Origin: Nageia nagi
Lineage: Eukaryota > Pinophyta
Length of the DNA stretch: 64,000 bases
Assembly (NCBI GenBank): GCA_050084985.1
Contig: JBITNC010000002.1
Coordinates: 8,246,001 to 8,310,000 of the forward strand
Reading direction: 5' to 3'
Under the pieces are notes generated by a model that ran no database searches, had not been told where the DNA came from, and saw nothing but the letters and a program-made list of their open reading frames with translations. Both the position numbers and the translations under genes were made by a program. Positions 45,765 to 58,948 of this stretch are shown piece by piece; within the stretch, counting starts at the first letter, position 1, and each line of letters opens with the position of its first letter.

Positions 45765-48700
45765 GCCCCATCATAATCCTTCTCATGTACCAACTTCAAG
45801 CCCCCCACTACCTATTCCAAGCACCCCAATATCTCCTATTGTTTAACAATCAATTCCTTATCCTAATGATGTCATTCAACCACATCCTTTTACTTCATCC
45901 TTTTGGATATGACTATATTTTACTTTAGTGGTTGCATAAAATTATATTTACTTTATTACTATATAGTCTTCTTCCCTTAAGGAATTTATTTTGGCTACTT
46001 TTAAAAAAGACCTCACAAAAAGCCTTAAGTTGTATAAGGCTCACTAATATAGAATCCCTTATAGAGAAGGAATAGGTTTGCAACATGAGAAGCAATATCA
46101 AATACATGAGGTTCATCATCAAATTTTACTTTTTCAAGATGATGGAACCCATTTAATCACCAATAATGCTTTTGTATCCCTAGGTTCTTTAGGGGACTCA
46201 AAGGATGTCATGGAGGTTGTGCACCTTGATAATTACTCATGATAGTCTTCTCTTGGAATGTGAGAGGACTGATGGATCTAACCCATAAATACATGATTTA
46301 TAGTGAGCTAGTGGACACCACTCATATGTACATGAATTTAGATTTTCTTTGTCTATAAGAAATAAATATTTCTTACTTCATTTTTTATTCTACTTTCAAA
46401 TGTTTTATGGTCACAAAGCACTTTTTATGCCACCAATAATTCTCTAGGGTGAGGAGGAGTTGTTGCTTTTATTTCTCCCAAATGGTAATCATGCATTATT
46501 TATTAGGATTTAACCCTTCTAATTGGGTTGTTTGGGTTTTGCTTGAGATTATATATGAAATTATTTGGCATCATAAACATCTATGCTTCCATTGAAGCAC
46601 TTTAAAGTGTTTTTTATGGAAATGGGTAGCTTTCTCTCTACCATTTGCAACTTGGGTGCTTTGTAGGGATTTTAATATGGTCAAGAAATATATTGTTGAA
46701 AAAAGTAACTATTAATGCACTAAATCATTGGCATGTGAGAACCTTAGTTCTTTACAAAAAATAAGTTAGGTCTTTCTAACCCCAATTCTTATTTTCAACC
46801 TACTTAATTTCTTATCTCTAAGTGGTTTACTTTATCTAACTTTAAAGTTGATGATACATAGGTCCTCAAGTTGTTATATAGAGATATTCTTTCTTAAAGA
46901 AGTATTTTTTCACTTTTATAAACTTTCTCCTATTCAACTATTATGTATGGTGATTCCAAACATGAATTTGTTAGACTAGGCTCTTATAAATGCCAAAGGA
47001 GCTAAGTTACATGTTGGATTGAATTGGTTAAAAGTGGATGATAGATTATATAAAAAATTATTTCATATAATTCATCCTCCTATCCACTCAATCCAATTTC
47101 AAGCTATTCAATATGATAGGAAAAGAATCACTACTTTATCTAACATTATTGGACTAGTTTTTTCACCATTACCAAAATGTGTTTCTTCTCAACCTATAAA
47201 TTTGGCCAAACCATAAGCTGTACAAAAGTGTAATTTTTTCATACCCCTTAATCTCTATAAAAATCAAAAGGACTCTTGTGATATACCATTGACCCTAAAT
47301 AACCTCAAAATTCCCATATGGAAAATGATAAGGCTCCCAATGTTGATGGCTTTCCTTGTAAATTTTATAATGAATTTCAAGATATGGTTTTCCTTGACTT
47401 ATTTCTAGTTTATATAAAGAAGCTATTATCTCTTTATTTAGGCCCATTTCTCAATAAAAAGAAATATCAAGTTTATTCCTAGGCTAGGAGATCCTTAACT
47501 TATTACTAATTAGAGACATATTACCTTGTTGAATGTGAGCTATAAGATCATTTCCAAAGCTCTAACTCTTAAGCTCTAACCTTTTCTTCCTCTTATCATC
47601 CATTTTGAGAAGATAAGTTTTGTTCAAAGTAGATATATTCTTGATAATGTCATTGTAGTTTAGGAAGGTATGGAATGGGATTGATCCTCAAATTAGGACA
47701 TATTTTTTATTAAAATTAATTTTGAAAAAATTAAATAGAAAATGAATGGTATTTCATCATTACATGTTGTAAGATTTTGGGTTTGGTTCTCATTTTATCA
47801 ATTTTATTTAAATGTTATTCATAGATGCTTAATTATGCTTACCCTTAATAATTACCATTCAGATGTGATTAAGCTCACCCATTTGGTAATACAAGGCTTT
47901 TCTTTGGCTCATTATTTATTTATTATCACTTTAGAAACCTTTGGTTATCTCATTTTTTATAAATATAATCAAAGCTTGATCAAAGGAATCAATCTTCCTA
48001 ATTTTCCCATTCATAGTTAAGTAATGATCATTTTGCAAGTGAATATTTTTTTACCTTGTATGACGAAGAGAAATCAATTTTAACTACCTTGCAGTGTCTT
48101 GATACATTTTCTCTTACTTTTGGCTCAATTATGTAATGGAAAAATACTTCCTATTTTTAGGCATTCCTTGAAATCCATTCTGTAGTGGCTTACTAATTAT
48201 CCCTAGAAATGGATTAATCTTGGAGAAAATTTTAAATTTTTTGGTATTGCTTTTTTCCTTTAGGTTTCCTTAACTAAACTTTAGGATTATGTGATTCAAA
48301 AATTTGAATAAAAACATTTTGTATTAGACTACCAAAAAGATTTCCTTAGTTAGATAATTCTAAAATTTTTTCGAAGGTTCTTGTTTATACTCATGTTTAT
48401 TATTTATCTTTCTAGGTACCCTTAAAATCTTATTATCTAATATTGGAGAAACTCCTAATGGATTTTCTTTGGTATTCTAAAGCCAATAAGAGAGGATTTC
48501 AAAGATTGGCATGGGAAATGTATTATCTCTCCAAACACTTTTGAGGTATGAGTCTCTTTGATTATCAAAATCAACTCTTTTCTCTTTGTGCAAAATGAAT
48601 TACCCAAGCTTTAGAAGGTGATGAAGCCTACAAAAATCTTATTAGATCTTTCATTTCAATAAGCCTTCCCTTTGGTGAAAAAGGTTTTAAAGGGCTTAGT

Positions 48701-49113
48701 TTGCAAACTTGTTATAAGTTGGGGAGATGTACCAACCCCAACTACTATGGGATATTTCCTTTTTTCATGTTCTAATGATGATCAATAATGGTAGAAATAT
48801 TAATGATGTTGGATAGGACATCCAATCCAAGCTGATGGGGGTAGGTAATATATTTATGAGGAGGATATTCTTCATCACATCCCTCCTTCCACAAATGCTT
48901 GATGACCTTTAGTTTTTGTTTTATCTTCCTTGAAGAATTTTTGAACTATGGTAATGTTATTTTATGGTTTTTAGCCATGATTAGTTAGTTTTGTTGCTTG
49001 ATTCTTAACCCATGAGGTTAGTGTGGTAACCTGAGGTGTGCTTAACTCCACCCAACCTTTGTTTATATGCAAACTTTATTTGTTTAAATCAAAGTAATTT
49101 TCATTCAAAAAAA
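45765..49113 (+). pseudogene. Older LINE copy, 3' part (end of ORF1, ORF2, 3' tail)
   Basis: Continues the LINE interrupted at 38751. Recognisable pieces line up with ORF2 of the LINE at 13025: FSWNVRGLMD near 46250; TWVLCRDFNMV near 46648; NDKAPNVDGFPCKFY near 47325; IKINFEK near 47710; the catalytic region decayed to HFASEYF near 48030; GDEAYKNLIRSFISIS near 48620. The 3' tail (gtgtgcttaactccaccc, ttttcattc plus As) matches the other family members. Dozens of stops and small deletions are present. It is inactive and older than both the Gypsy insertion and the copy at 13025. Confidence 0.88.
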
Positions 49114-50059
49114 TTATTTTAAAGAATGAAAATTATTTTCTTATGAAATATACATCAAGGATTTACATAAGATAAATGAAATAATAAAATAATTTAAAAT
49201 TTCTAATAATATAAGTATACAATGTAAATATGGATTATTAATATTTATTTACAAGAAAATTGACAATCAATTTAATAATAATTATGTTAAGGTGAAGACC
49301 TTTAGCTGTAGATTTGGCTTGTAGAAATTAATATAGAATAGAGAATACCAAGTGTGAAATGGCTAAGGGTCAAGCCAAACTTGAGGTCGACAATGATGGC
49401 TCCCATGGTTATCCATGTGCATCTTTTGTTGTCTCTTTGCTTGAGTTAATTTGTTGATGCTCAAGCCCTCATCATTTTTTTGTATATAATTGTTGCCAAA
49501 GCCATTGAATTGAATTTTTAATATTTTTATAATTATTTGAAAGAATCATTAAGGATTGAATATGTAGGAGAGGATTCCTTTTAAAGTAAAAAAAATGTGA
49601 GAGTTAGATGATTTCGTAATAACCATGGTGTGCAATAGGTACATCAAATATTAAATTATTTGTTGGTATACTTTTATATCGATTATTGCATGTTTGGTTG
49701 ATTACATATTGCAACATGAATCACATATTAGTTAAATAAATATTATTTTTTTAGGGGGTTAGCTTTATCAATATACATTTTTATTTAGGATCTATATTCT
49801 GAGAAAACTTTCAAATGTTTATTTGAGTTTGATTGCTTGGAATCATTTTCTTACATATGCATTATTTTTTCCATGTGAAATGGGTTTTTGGTTTAAGGCC
49901 CACTTAAGTTTTCTATTAAATACATCCTTGGCTTTGTAGATGTTGTATATCTTGAGCATTTATTTCTCTTTGATATTTGATATCTATGTTCAATGTCAAC
50001 TTTCCAATAATCATCCAATTATTTATTAGATATTTTGAAAAAGAAGCCTTAGGTTGAGA
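49114..50059. other. AT-rich intergenic DNA
   Basis: No gene or repeat of note. The right end leads into a PPR relic, and part of this stretch may once have belonged to that gene. Confidence 0.4.
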
Positions 50060-50215
50060 ATTTGCTTTAATTACCAACAATTTTCATGCATATATTAAAG
50101 ATTCTTTAAAAGCAAATTTTTGTCAAATGTTGTGTTTTGAAAGCCCTGATTGACATGTAAGCAAAATGTGGAAGCATAGAGAAGGCACACCAAATTGTTT
50201 GACAAGATGATAGAT
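50060..50215 (+). pseudogene. Pentatricopeptide-repeat (PPR) gene fragment
   Basis: With frameshifts it reads FHAYIKDSLKANF, then LID-(stop)-AKCGSIEKAHQIV, matching the PLS-type PPR consensus (H--I---G-----V---LIDMYAKCGSIE-A--LFDKM). It is short and broken. The earlier PPR relic at 3462-4048 is of the same subfamily, so one gene family has shed several pieces here. Confidence 0.7.
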
Positions 50216-50257
50216 GGTTGCGTCATTTGTGTTGTTGAAGGTGAGTGCCTCCTCATC

Positions 50258-50359
50258 ATGAGGTTATTATTATTATTATTATTAAAATTATTTATGTTAT
50301 TTTATTATATTTATTTTTTATATTATTATTATTATTATTATTATTAATTGTTGTTATTA

Positions 50360-50390
<31 letters not shown>

Positions 50391-50415
50391 TTCTTATTGT
50401 AATTATTATTATTTA
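50258..50415. repeat. (TTA)n microsatellite, interrupted
   Basis: Three runs of tta/att units separated by short AT-rich breaks. The plus-strand frame across it, a string of Leu and Ile, is a product of the repeat. Confidence 0.95.
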
Positions 50416-50599
50416 TATAAAAAATTTATTTTAAAATTATAAAATTTATAATTGATAATTTATACTATTGTTTATTTTATATATTAGAAATTAATTATAT
50501 ATAATTAAAAATAATTCTATAGATATTATAAATAATTATATATTAATAAAATTTATTAAAAAAATAAAATATGTAAAAGCATGTGTGGTAACGTAGGGG

Positions 50600-52945
50600 T
50601 GAGTTATCTCGAAGTGCTTTTGCATGTGAGACATGTTGATTTCTTGAGAAAGGTTTGGAGACTTCAAAGAAAATAGTTACTGCTCGCCAACATTCATCCA
50701 ATCAGTGTCGTTGTCGTTGCTAAGGGAAAGAGAACTCAAAGAGCAAATCCGATTGGGAAATATGTTTTAATCTAGGTTGAGATACATGATGCTGACTTAA
50801 TACTAATAGCTCATTCGATATCTTTAAAAATATCTGGATTATATGGAGTCGATTTTACCTGCTTCCTGTGTGGGTGAAGTTTTTCCATTTTACAAAGAAA
50901 ATGGTAAGGGGGTTGAAAGAAGAGGCTAGATTTAAGAGCACATTTTTACATATGGAAAGTTCACAATAATTTAACGTATATGATATGGATTTTGTATGGG
51001 GAGAGCCGATGGCTGTGAGGAGAGGAATGGGAATAAGGTTGAGGAGAAGATCCATGCCTATCTGGGGAAGACAAGAGATGGAAGTGTGGAGTTGGAGATA
51101 TGCCTGGTGCCGTCGACAATGGATGCTATGGAGAGACCAAGAGAGTAGTTGTGAACTTTAATCCTTTGGTCATGAGGGTGCTCAAAGGACATAAGCTTTC
51201 TCAATTGATGAGGTTTGAGAGGTTTAAGTGTATATATATAATTCTTTCCTTTAGCTAGCGTAAATATTAACATGAAGTGATGGGGACTTCCAGATAGTAG
51301 AATTTGGGTCAAACATGGTAACAATTAATGGATTTCAGTCCGTGCCTACTCTCCTATCATTGACTCGACTGTAGATTCGAACCCGACCTCTCTATGGTGA
51401 ACGCCAGATCTCACCACTCTGCAGGACCCTATAATCTACCTATGAGGCTGTTACTCTCAGGTGAAGTATCTCGAAGTATCTACAAGGTGAAGTTATTTAG
51501 CATTGGAAAGTTTTCCTGAGGTGGAATATGGCCATGAAGAGTCTCTTGGAGAGATCCAGATATTGGAGAGAAGAGAGATTCCGAAGCAGAGGAGAGATGG
51601 TGCCCTCTAAATCCCATATGGGACAGATTGAGATTCATAACTCTTCTCAAGTGAGAATGAGGAGTGCAGGTGATACCTTCCCATTTGCAAAAAATTACAT
51701 TTGGAGTCTAGTTGATAAGGAACCCTTGGAATCAAATTTGATCGTAGATGTGAATGCCAAGAGATGTTGGTTGTCTCAAACAATGGCCATGGTGATGATG
51801 GAGCAAACTGCCAAAATGCATTAACGCAGGGAACCAAAATCAAAAGCAACAGTAGCATTACTGATGACAGTGAAGAAATAATAGTTTTTTTCATTTCAGT
51901 TAAAACCAAAATGGAAAGGAAGAAGAAGGAATCTGAAACTATGGTTGGGTGGGCTGATAATGCAAATGAAGAGAATAACTAATTCAAGCTCAGGTAGACT
52001 TAACTAATTATGGCAACGACGTTAACAATTTTGTGAAAGCCTGGAATACGTAGATGTCAATTGTGGCCACTACCCAAGATCAAAGCTTTTTCTTGGGTCT
52101 TTCGGCTTCCCCTGATGCTCCAGGCAGCAGTTTTATGCCCTCTCATAATCTTACTTCAGTTCTACCTTGGATCAATAGCACCTCAAAATAAGGAGGAATA
52201 GTGCAGTAGTGGACTGTAGTTTCACCTCTTATATAGCGAAGTGCAAGCTGAATGGGAACTGTCACCTCTCTCTCAAAGGGATTCAATGACCTGCTTCTTG
52301 TTGTGATCGCATTAATTCTCTTCATCATATTAATGTATGTGTTACATGTCTATGTAGCAAATTTTTAGCACCTTCTTTGCTATTTTCTTTTAACGCATAC
52401 TCATCATATAATTTAACACCCCCACCCCCATTGCCACACAAATCTCAATATGTAAAAAATAATGTTATATTGGATTGTTAGGCATGTTGTGATATTGGAT
52501 TGTGATTGAATCCAATGCTTTTTCTTATGTTCAGATGGTGTAGGTCATGGGTTATGATAGTGTGAGAGGTAAAGTGGGGAGCACTGAATATGAGTGTTAT
52601 TTGAATAATTGAATGTGGTCTTAATGATTGTCATATTCCTGTAGAGGAGAAAGGAAAGTCACTTAAAAGAGTTTACAAGTATACAAATTACAAGATGGAG
52701 TTAACTAAATTGATTTATTTGTATGGTGAATCAACATCACATGTTTGGTCTATATTTTGTTTGATACTGTGATGTATGTGAATGCATTAGTAGAATCTGG
52801 ATAACCTTACCTCACCTTTGATCTTTTGCCTTTATCCCATACCCCCCACTCCCAAGTCAAAACAAGCTCCTTTAAGTTCCCTTTGTTTAATGATGTGGAG
52901 AATTTGATGGTTTGTGTTTATCACATGCATGGATTAGATTCCTTC
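50600..52945. other. Coding-like but unidentified region
   Basis: Composition is less AT-rich than the surroundings. Several partial plus-strand frames read like protein: VVVNFNPLVMRVLKGHKLSQLMRF near 51150, a stretch ending SNLIVDVNAKRCWLS near 51750, and DLTNYGNDVNNFVKAW near 51995. Frames change every 100-250 bases. I could not match them to a family. A dead host gene or the gag region of an unrecognised element are both possible. A tRNA-B-box-like GGGTTCGAATC lies on the minus strand near 51373. Confidence 0.35.
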
Positions 52946-52946
52946 T

Positions 52947-53165
52947 CCCAGGAAGTGGCATGCTCCCCTCTTTTTTTTAAAGTCCATGCATTCTTTAGTG
53001 GTCATGTTGAGTTTTGATTATTCCCAACTGTCTCATCCCACAGTGGAAAAGACATATTAAGCTTGCTTTCAAAATTTGGAGCTCATTCTCCTTTTCTTCT
53101 CCATACTTCATCTATTACAGAGAGGATCAAAGGAGCCCACTAAAACTTGTAAGTTCAAATATTTT
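52947..53165. repeat. Dispersed repeat shared with 1330-1585
   Basis: Same orientation and word order as 1330-1585, with a deletion of about 35 bases relative to it. It ends 15 bases before the C-terminal relic of the transposase on the minus strand, so it may be the 3' end of that transposon. Confidence 0.65.
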
Positions 53166-53179
53166 CAACTCTCTATCCT

Positions 53180-55188
53180 TTTATTGTTGTAGCCTTTCCT
53201 CCTCCCTCCTTTGTCTCATTAATTGTCTTTCAATTTCTTGCTCTTCCTTCCTTTTTATTTCTTTAATTTGATGAAGTTTCTTTGCCTCTAGTTGCTCTTT
53301 CTTCCTTCCTTTCAACTATTCAAATTCTACTTTTCTTGCTTCTTATTGATCATGCAAAATCATGTAATCATCTGTAGTAAGGATTTGAATTCTACAATTT
53401 ATTGCTTTTTCTAAGGTGGTCCTATTCCTAACCCTTTCAATGGGTAACTTCAAAAAACTTTTCAACTTACCTTGATTGCACATCACCTGCTCATCTATTA
53501 TTTTAACTTTATCTTCATTATAATCCAAATTTGTACTATCCCAATCTAGTGTACATGCATAATAATGAATCCTCTTCTAGCTTAGTATTGGAGGTGGAGA
53601 AGGTATGGAAAATAGGTTTCTTCATTATTCAAACCAATTTGAACTCCTAAGTTTGTAGCACTTTCTTTAACCCAATCTAGTGGATCCAACTATATTGGTA
53701 AGCTCATATCATCATACAACTCATTTTTGTATTAAGTTTGACTGACATGATTTGGTGAACTTATGACTTTAGTTGGGTTATATGTTGTTGAGGAGTGTTG
53801 TATTTTGTTCCAAACATTGTTCCACTTCATTATCTACATAACCAACTGACCTTAAGATTACTGCAATGCCTACAACATCTTCTCCAATAATGAACACCTC
53901 AATTGGTCACATGTTATTAGAAAGTGCTTCTTTATTCAATGGCCATATTGTAATGCTTCAAAAACTTATTATCATGTTATCAAACACAAGGGTAGGCTTG
54001 AAATATTTGCTTGTAAGTTGTGCTAATTATGCTCTCCTAATTTCTATGTACAAATATGTTTCCAATTAGTTTGATATTTTTATTTTGAAATACATCTTGA
54101 ATGAAGAGAATACACTTACATCTAAAGGCTATAGTTTATGGTTGGTATGTGCAGGCAGTGTAAGAAGATCAATACCAAGAGATCTTGCCTCTTTAATAGT
54201 GGATAAAGCCACGTGGCTTCCATGTCCATAAAAAATAAGATGTCTGTTAGTGGGTGAAGCTCCACTAGAATTGATCTAACAAAATGATGCAACCAACTTA
54301 GGAATAACTCCTTTGTCATCCAATCATGATGTTGTACTTCCATGCAAGCCTTTGATTCATAATTTGCAATATAGTTTTTCAATTATCTCTTTACCTTGAA
54401 AAGATAGAATCTTGAAATGTTGTGTCCTGCTTTGTAATCACCTATATTCCATAGTATTTGCCTGCTTGTACATATATTTTATCATAATTCTAGATCTTCA
54501 TTGGTCCATATTGATTAGTACTATATAAGTTTTTCAAAATCATAAAATCAACGATAATGGATAGTCACAACATCACAACTATATCCCTATCTAAATCTTT
54601 TATAGTCCTTATAGTCAAATATGGATGATGTCTATGAAAACTCATCCACCATGACCTTCCTGGTAATCCATTCTTCAATGGATTTAGCCTTATTTTATAA
54701 ATGTAGGCCACATGTGATTTCAATTGAATAACCTCCAAACCATGCTTAATTTGAGCTAATTCTTTGAACCATTCAACAATTTCCTTTTCTTCTTCCATAG
54801 GAAGGATTATTAGTGATCCCTTTCTTTTTATTATTTTCAATCCTAATAGCTAATGTGTTAAACAAATAGCAAGGATTTTCCATTTTTTTTCTACTGCTCT
54901 AACTAAAAAGCCATTTTCTTTGACATCTTTAATGGCATGATCCATATCTTCTTCTATCCATAGTCTATTATTGCACTTTGCCTTTACCTATTATGTATGG
55001 TGTTGAGAAGATTTATCAGCAATATTCATTATTTTTTCACTCTTCTAAGTAAGTTTACAAGGTATCTCATTATGAGGTGGGTTGGTTGATGTGTCATCAT
55101 CATCTAATCCAACCACATGTAATTTTACTCCTTGTGCTATCTTCAACCTTTAGATTGTTCTTCTACTCTTTATCTTTCCTATTTCCAT
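53180..55188 (-). pseudogene. Pogo/CENP-B-like (DDE_1) transposase
   Basis: Read on the minus strand from an ATG at 55188. An acidic N-terminal part (GLDDDDTSTNPP) leads into a helix-turn-helix: RLWIEEDMDHAIKDVKENGF, then EEEKEIVEWFKELAQIKHGLE and NPLKNGLPGRSWWMSFHRHHP. That is the Psq plus CENP-B-type DNA-binding pair. The DDE_1 catalytic domain follows, with QAGKYYG, ELFLSWLHHFVRSI and GHGSHVALSTIKEARSLGID. A Lys/Glu-rich coiled-coil tail ends near 53200. Stops and frameshifts are frequent. The residue expected to be catalytic Asp before GHGSH reads Tyr (codon at 54228-54230). Such enzymes cut and paste Tc1/mariner-type DNA transposons. No terminal inverted repeats were recognised. Confidence 0.8.
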
Positions 55189-58100
55189 AATGCCTAAATA
55201 AAAATGAGACCAAATATTAGTAACCAACATTCACTGCTTGAAACTTCAGAGATAAAATAGAAAATTATTTCATAGAATAAGTATCTCACAAATTCAATTT
55301 TAGAAGGTGGATTAAACTATACCATTGCAGTTAAATTTTTGTGATCTTAAACCATGATAATTTTTTCACATTGGATCAACTATTTTAGTCTCTTAAATAA
55401 ATTAATAAAATAATAATTTATATTACAAAAATTCAATAATATATATTTACAAAAATTAATTTTTATTTTTTTCTTTCTTAAAAGTAAAATGATATTCAAA
55501 CATGTCAGTTAGTACCTAGTAGAAAAAAAGAAAAAAAATATCTAATGGGCCTTTTACTCCTAGAAAAGATCAATAAAAATGGTCATTGATAAACTACTAA
55601 ACAACTCATTGCATATTATTATTACTCCATCATTACTTGTTGGCCCTCCCCTTGGAATCAGATCTATAAAAAATCATATTCAATTCAAACTATATCTTTC
55701 AAGGAGAGTAAATGTGTCATAAGTAAAGACTGTAATATATGTGAGAGATTGAAAAATCATAATGGGTATTACAAGGGAAAAAAAATATAAAGGATAGATA
55801 TTGTGGTTAGTAGCAATGGCCATTGAAACATTTTTCATAACAATTGTAGTTTTGATGATAAAACACATCAAGAAGAAGCACTCAGGGTAATCATCACCTC
55901 GTCCCTATGGAGTCATATCTAAGAAGTATGCTTAGGCCATAATTATTGCTCACCTTCTTTGATGCTCAAAATGGTATCTTCTTACTTTATTTCCTCACAT
56001 CATGCTACTAGGAACCAATCAATTATACTCCATTACATTATTCTTTGCTCATGGTTGGTAACACATTATGTGTAGAAATGGATAAAAAAGAACCATAAAA
56101 TAATATACATGGTAGCTGATAACACATTCTATATAGATCCAGGTAAGAAAGAATCATAAAATAATCTGGGTAGTGGGCATTTCATGATTTTTAAGCTCTT
56201 TTTTTATGGCTTTTTAACTCTAAATGTATTGGTGTTATTTATGAATAGATAAACTACTTCCAATGAGTAATCCCTTATCATGGAGAGGGGACTTAGCCAT
56301 GTCAGATGGTGATGATGTGAAAATAGATCTGTCAAAGGGAATGTATGATACAAAGAGACCATATTAAGTTTGGATTTCCTATAGCATTCATTGCTACTAT
56401 TTTGAGTTGGTCTGTCTTGGAGTATAGAGATCAAATAACTTCTACTAATGGGTAGGATGTCATAGCCAAATATGCCATCAAGTGGATCACTTATTATTTG
56501 ATCAATGCACATCCTAAACCCAATGTCTTGTATGTTTAGGTTTGTTTTAAAGGATTCACAAATCGATATATAATGTAGAGCTCTACATGTATACTCTAGT
56601 AAGCCATTTAGGCTTTTTTTTGATATTAGGCTTTGATGATTTTTTGTATTAGATTTCACAAGGAAAAATAGAACAACACATGTTATTTTACTCATAAATA
56701 TGAAGTTTTTAAATCTTAACCTAAATGCTAAATGGTGTTAGTGACTACTTGTTTATCAACATGATTTCCCACCCTTATAAGATACTATCAAGTTTATAAC
56801 TTGCCCATACCAAATCTGATTTGCCACAAGCTCATTCATGATTGGTATTCATTTCATACTAACCATTGACATCAAGCTATGCAATTGCCTAAGTTGATTA
56901 AATTTACAATGTTGAAAGTATATCTGTGTTGGGATCCCATCTAATTTTAGTCAAAATTTAGAATGCAATTGAAATTGATAAGGGACAATTTTTTCATAAA
57001 AATCTCTCTTTAAGCAATTTAGCCCTAGTCTTCAAAGAGAAGTTTTCTTTCCCATAAAATAAAAGAGGAAATAAAGGAAAAAAGGTTGGGTTCTATTTGC
57101 AATTATCCTCCATTTCAATATCCATATCATGTCCTTCAAAGAGAAGTTGTCTATCAAGAAAAACTTCTCATTAAAATGTTTCTAGACTTTCAACTAACGT
57201 TAAGGGTGGAGAGCTAAGACCAGTGTAACAATCAAGATACATATACTATACAAAAAATATTAGTTATTCCAAGTAGTTCAATGGTATTAAAATACCTACA
57301 TGTTTTAATCATCAAGGTTAGTTTCAAAAATGTTTGTAGCTATTTCATTAGACATCTATAATTTTTTCCCTCTCGTACTAAAAATTAGATCTAGTAGCTT
57401 TATTTGCATGCCTTGAATTTAAATTCTTCTTAGGTAAAATTTGCATGGATACTTTCTATCATTGGTAATGGGAAAGGCCTAAAATAATGAATAAGATAAG
57501 CCCAACTCTTAAAGTGGATAGTTCAAATCCTAGTTCAAAAATTGCAGGAGAGACAACTAAAAATTGCAGGAGAGACAACTAATGCAATGGAAACAACTTC
57601 ATTTGATTTTTTGCAAGAGTAACTCTACTTATTCAGATGAACTAATTTGCAATGTAGAAGAATTATTTAACATTATTGATACTTTAGAGGATATTATAGC
57701 AAGATCATCCCTTTAGTGCAAACCTTCTACCATTGCAACACAAATTATAAAATGATACAATAAGATAAATTTTGACAAATATGTAACATTTAAATTAACT
57801 AAGAAAAACTACTCAATTTGAAATATTGAGGGTAAAAACAATGACTTTACAATAATTTGTAAATTGATACCTGAGGATTAAAGGTAAAAATAATCACCTT
57901 ACTTGAGAACACAACCACCTTACAATAGAATTGCAACCAAAATAATATCAAAATACAAATAAAATAATACCAAATTGCAACCAAAACAACAACCTCCTAA
58001 TATAATATCCACCAAGCATAAAAATTTGCAAGAATATATATCTATAAATGTATTTAATGTAAGCAAGGAATGATATTTGTATAGCTTATTTCCCTCTTGA

Positions 58101-58640
58101 ATTTTAAACTTGTATGATTCATGGATTTGAAATATTCTATTTGTATTGGATAAGAGAGGTGATGTGGGAAAATTTTCATGCATTAATTGGTTGATTGTTA
58201 AGTCTCACATCAATAATTCTTTTGCAAGTCATGAGATGTTGATCATTTATTGTTCATAATGTAAAGGAGATGAGTTGTCACTTAAGCATTTATTATTCAG
58301 AATGTGAAGGAGTTGGGTTGCATGACAATATGTAAAGGAAGTTGTGGAAAATTTATTGGGAACTAGAAGCTAATCAATTTTGTACTTTGAGTTGAGAAAT
58401 TTTGTACTTTAAGTTGACTTTTTTTTCATGTGTTTTGACAAATATTTTGTAAGATTGTCAAAATTTAAATATAATATTTTATGTGAATGTTATTATATTT
58501 TCAACAACATTTCAAAGTTATTAATTATAATATTGTATTATGTTTGATATGCATTATAAAATTCACAAGAAATTATTATTATTTTGATATTTGTAAATGA
58601 GTAGTTATATATTGTTTTACTATATCAATAATATAGTTAC
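55189..58640. other. AT-rich intergenic DNA
   Basis: A local duplication of about 55 bp lies at 56060-56170 ('taacacatt', 'agaa-cataaaataat' twice). 'aattgcaggagagacaacta' is repeated in tandem at about 57540-57580. The 163-residue minus-strand frame at 56204-56695 has no recognisable motif and odd composition, so I do not call it a gene. Confidence 0.4.
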
Positions 58641-58658
58641 AATAAATTTAAAACAATT

Positions 58659-58793
58659 ATTAACACAAAGATATATAAAAATTAACAATTTAATATTCAA
58701 CCAATGGATCAAATATGTTATATGAATTGACAAATATATGATAATAACCCTCACAACCATTGGAACATGCACATGTATTGGGTCCTCTCCCCT
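58659..58793. repeat. Inverted-repeat family, copy 1 (direct)
   Basis: Runs from 'ttaacacaaag' to 'gggtcctctcccct', with the shared core 'atatgataataaccctcaca'. It is direct with respect to 59429-59568 and inverted with respect to 59956-60113. Confidence 0.8.
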
Positions 58794-58948
58794 ACATGAT
58801 TGCATCTTAAGAGCAAATAATCTCGATGATATCACATGACATAACACAGAGGTCGAGAGGAAGCGCATCGTAGAGAGAGGGGAGATTAACCTTGTGTAGG
58901 AACGAAATGTAAAAAACCCATTCCAATCCCATGTGCTATTCCAAGATA

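Noticed and set aside
50245-50442. Plus-strand frame of Leu and Ile runs, like a membrane protein
   Set aside because: It is the (TTA)n microsatellite read in one frame.
56204-56695. 163-residue minus-strand open frame
   Set aside because: No recognisable motif, unusual Ser/His-rich composition and AT-driven codons. It is not accepted without homology or transcripts.
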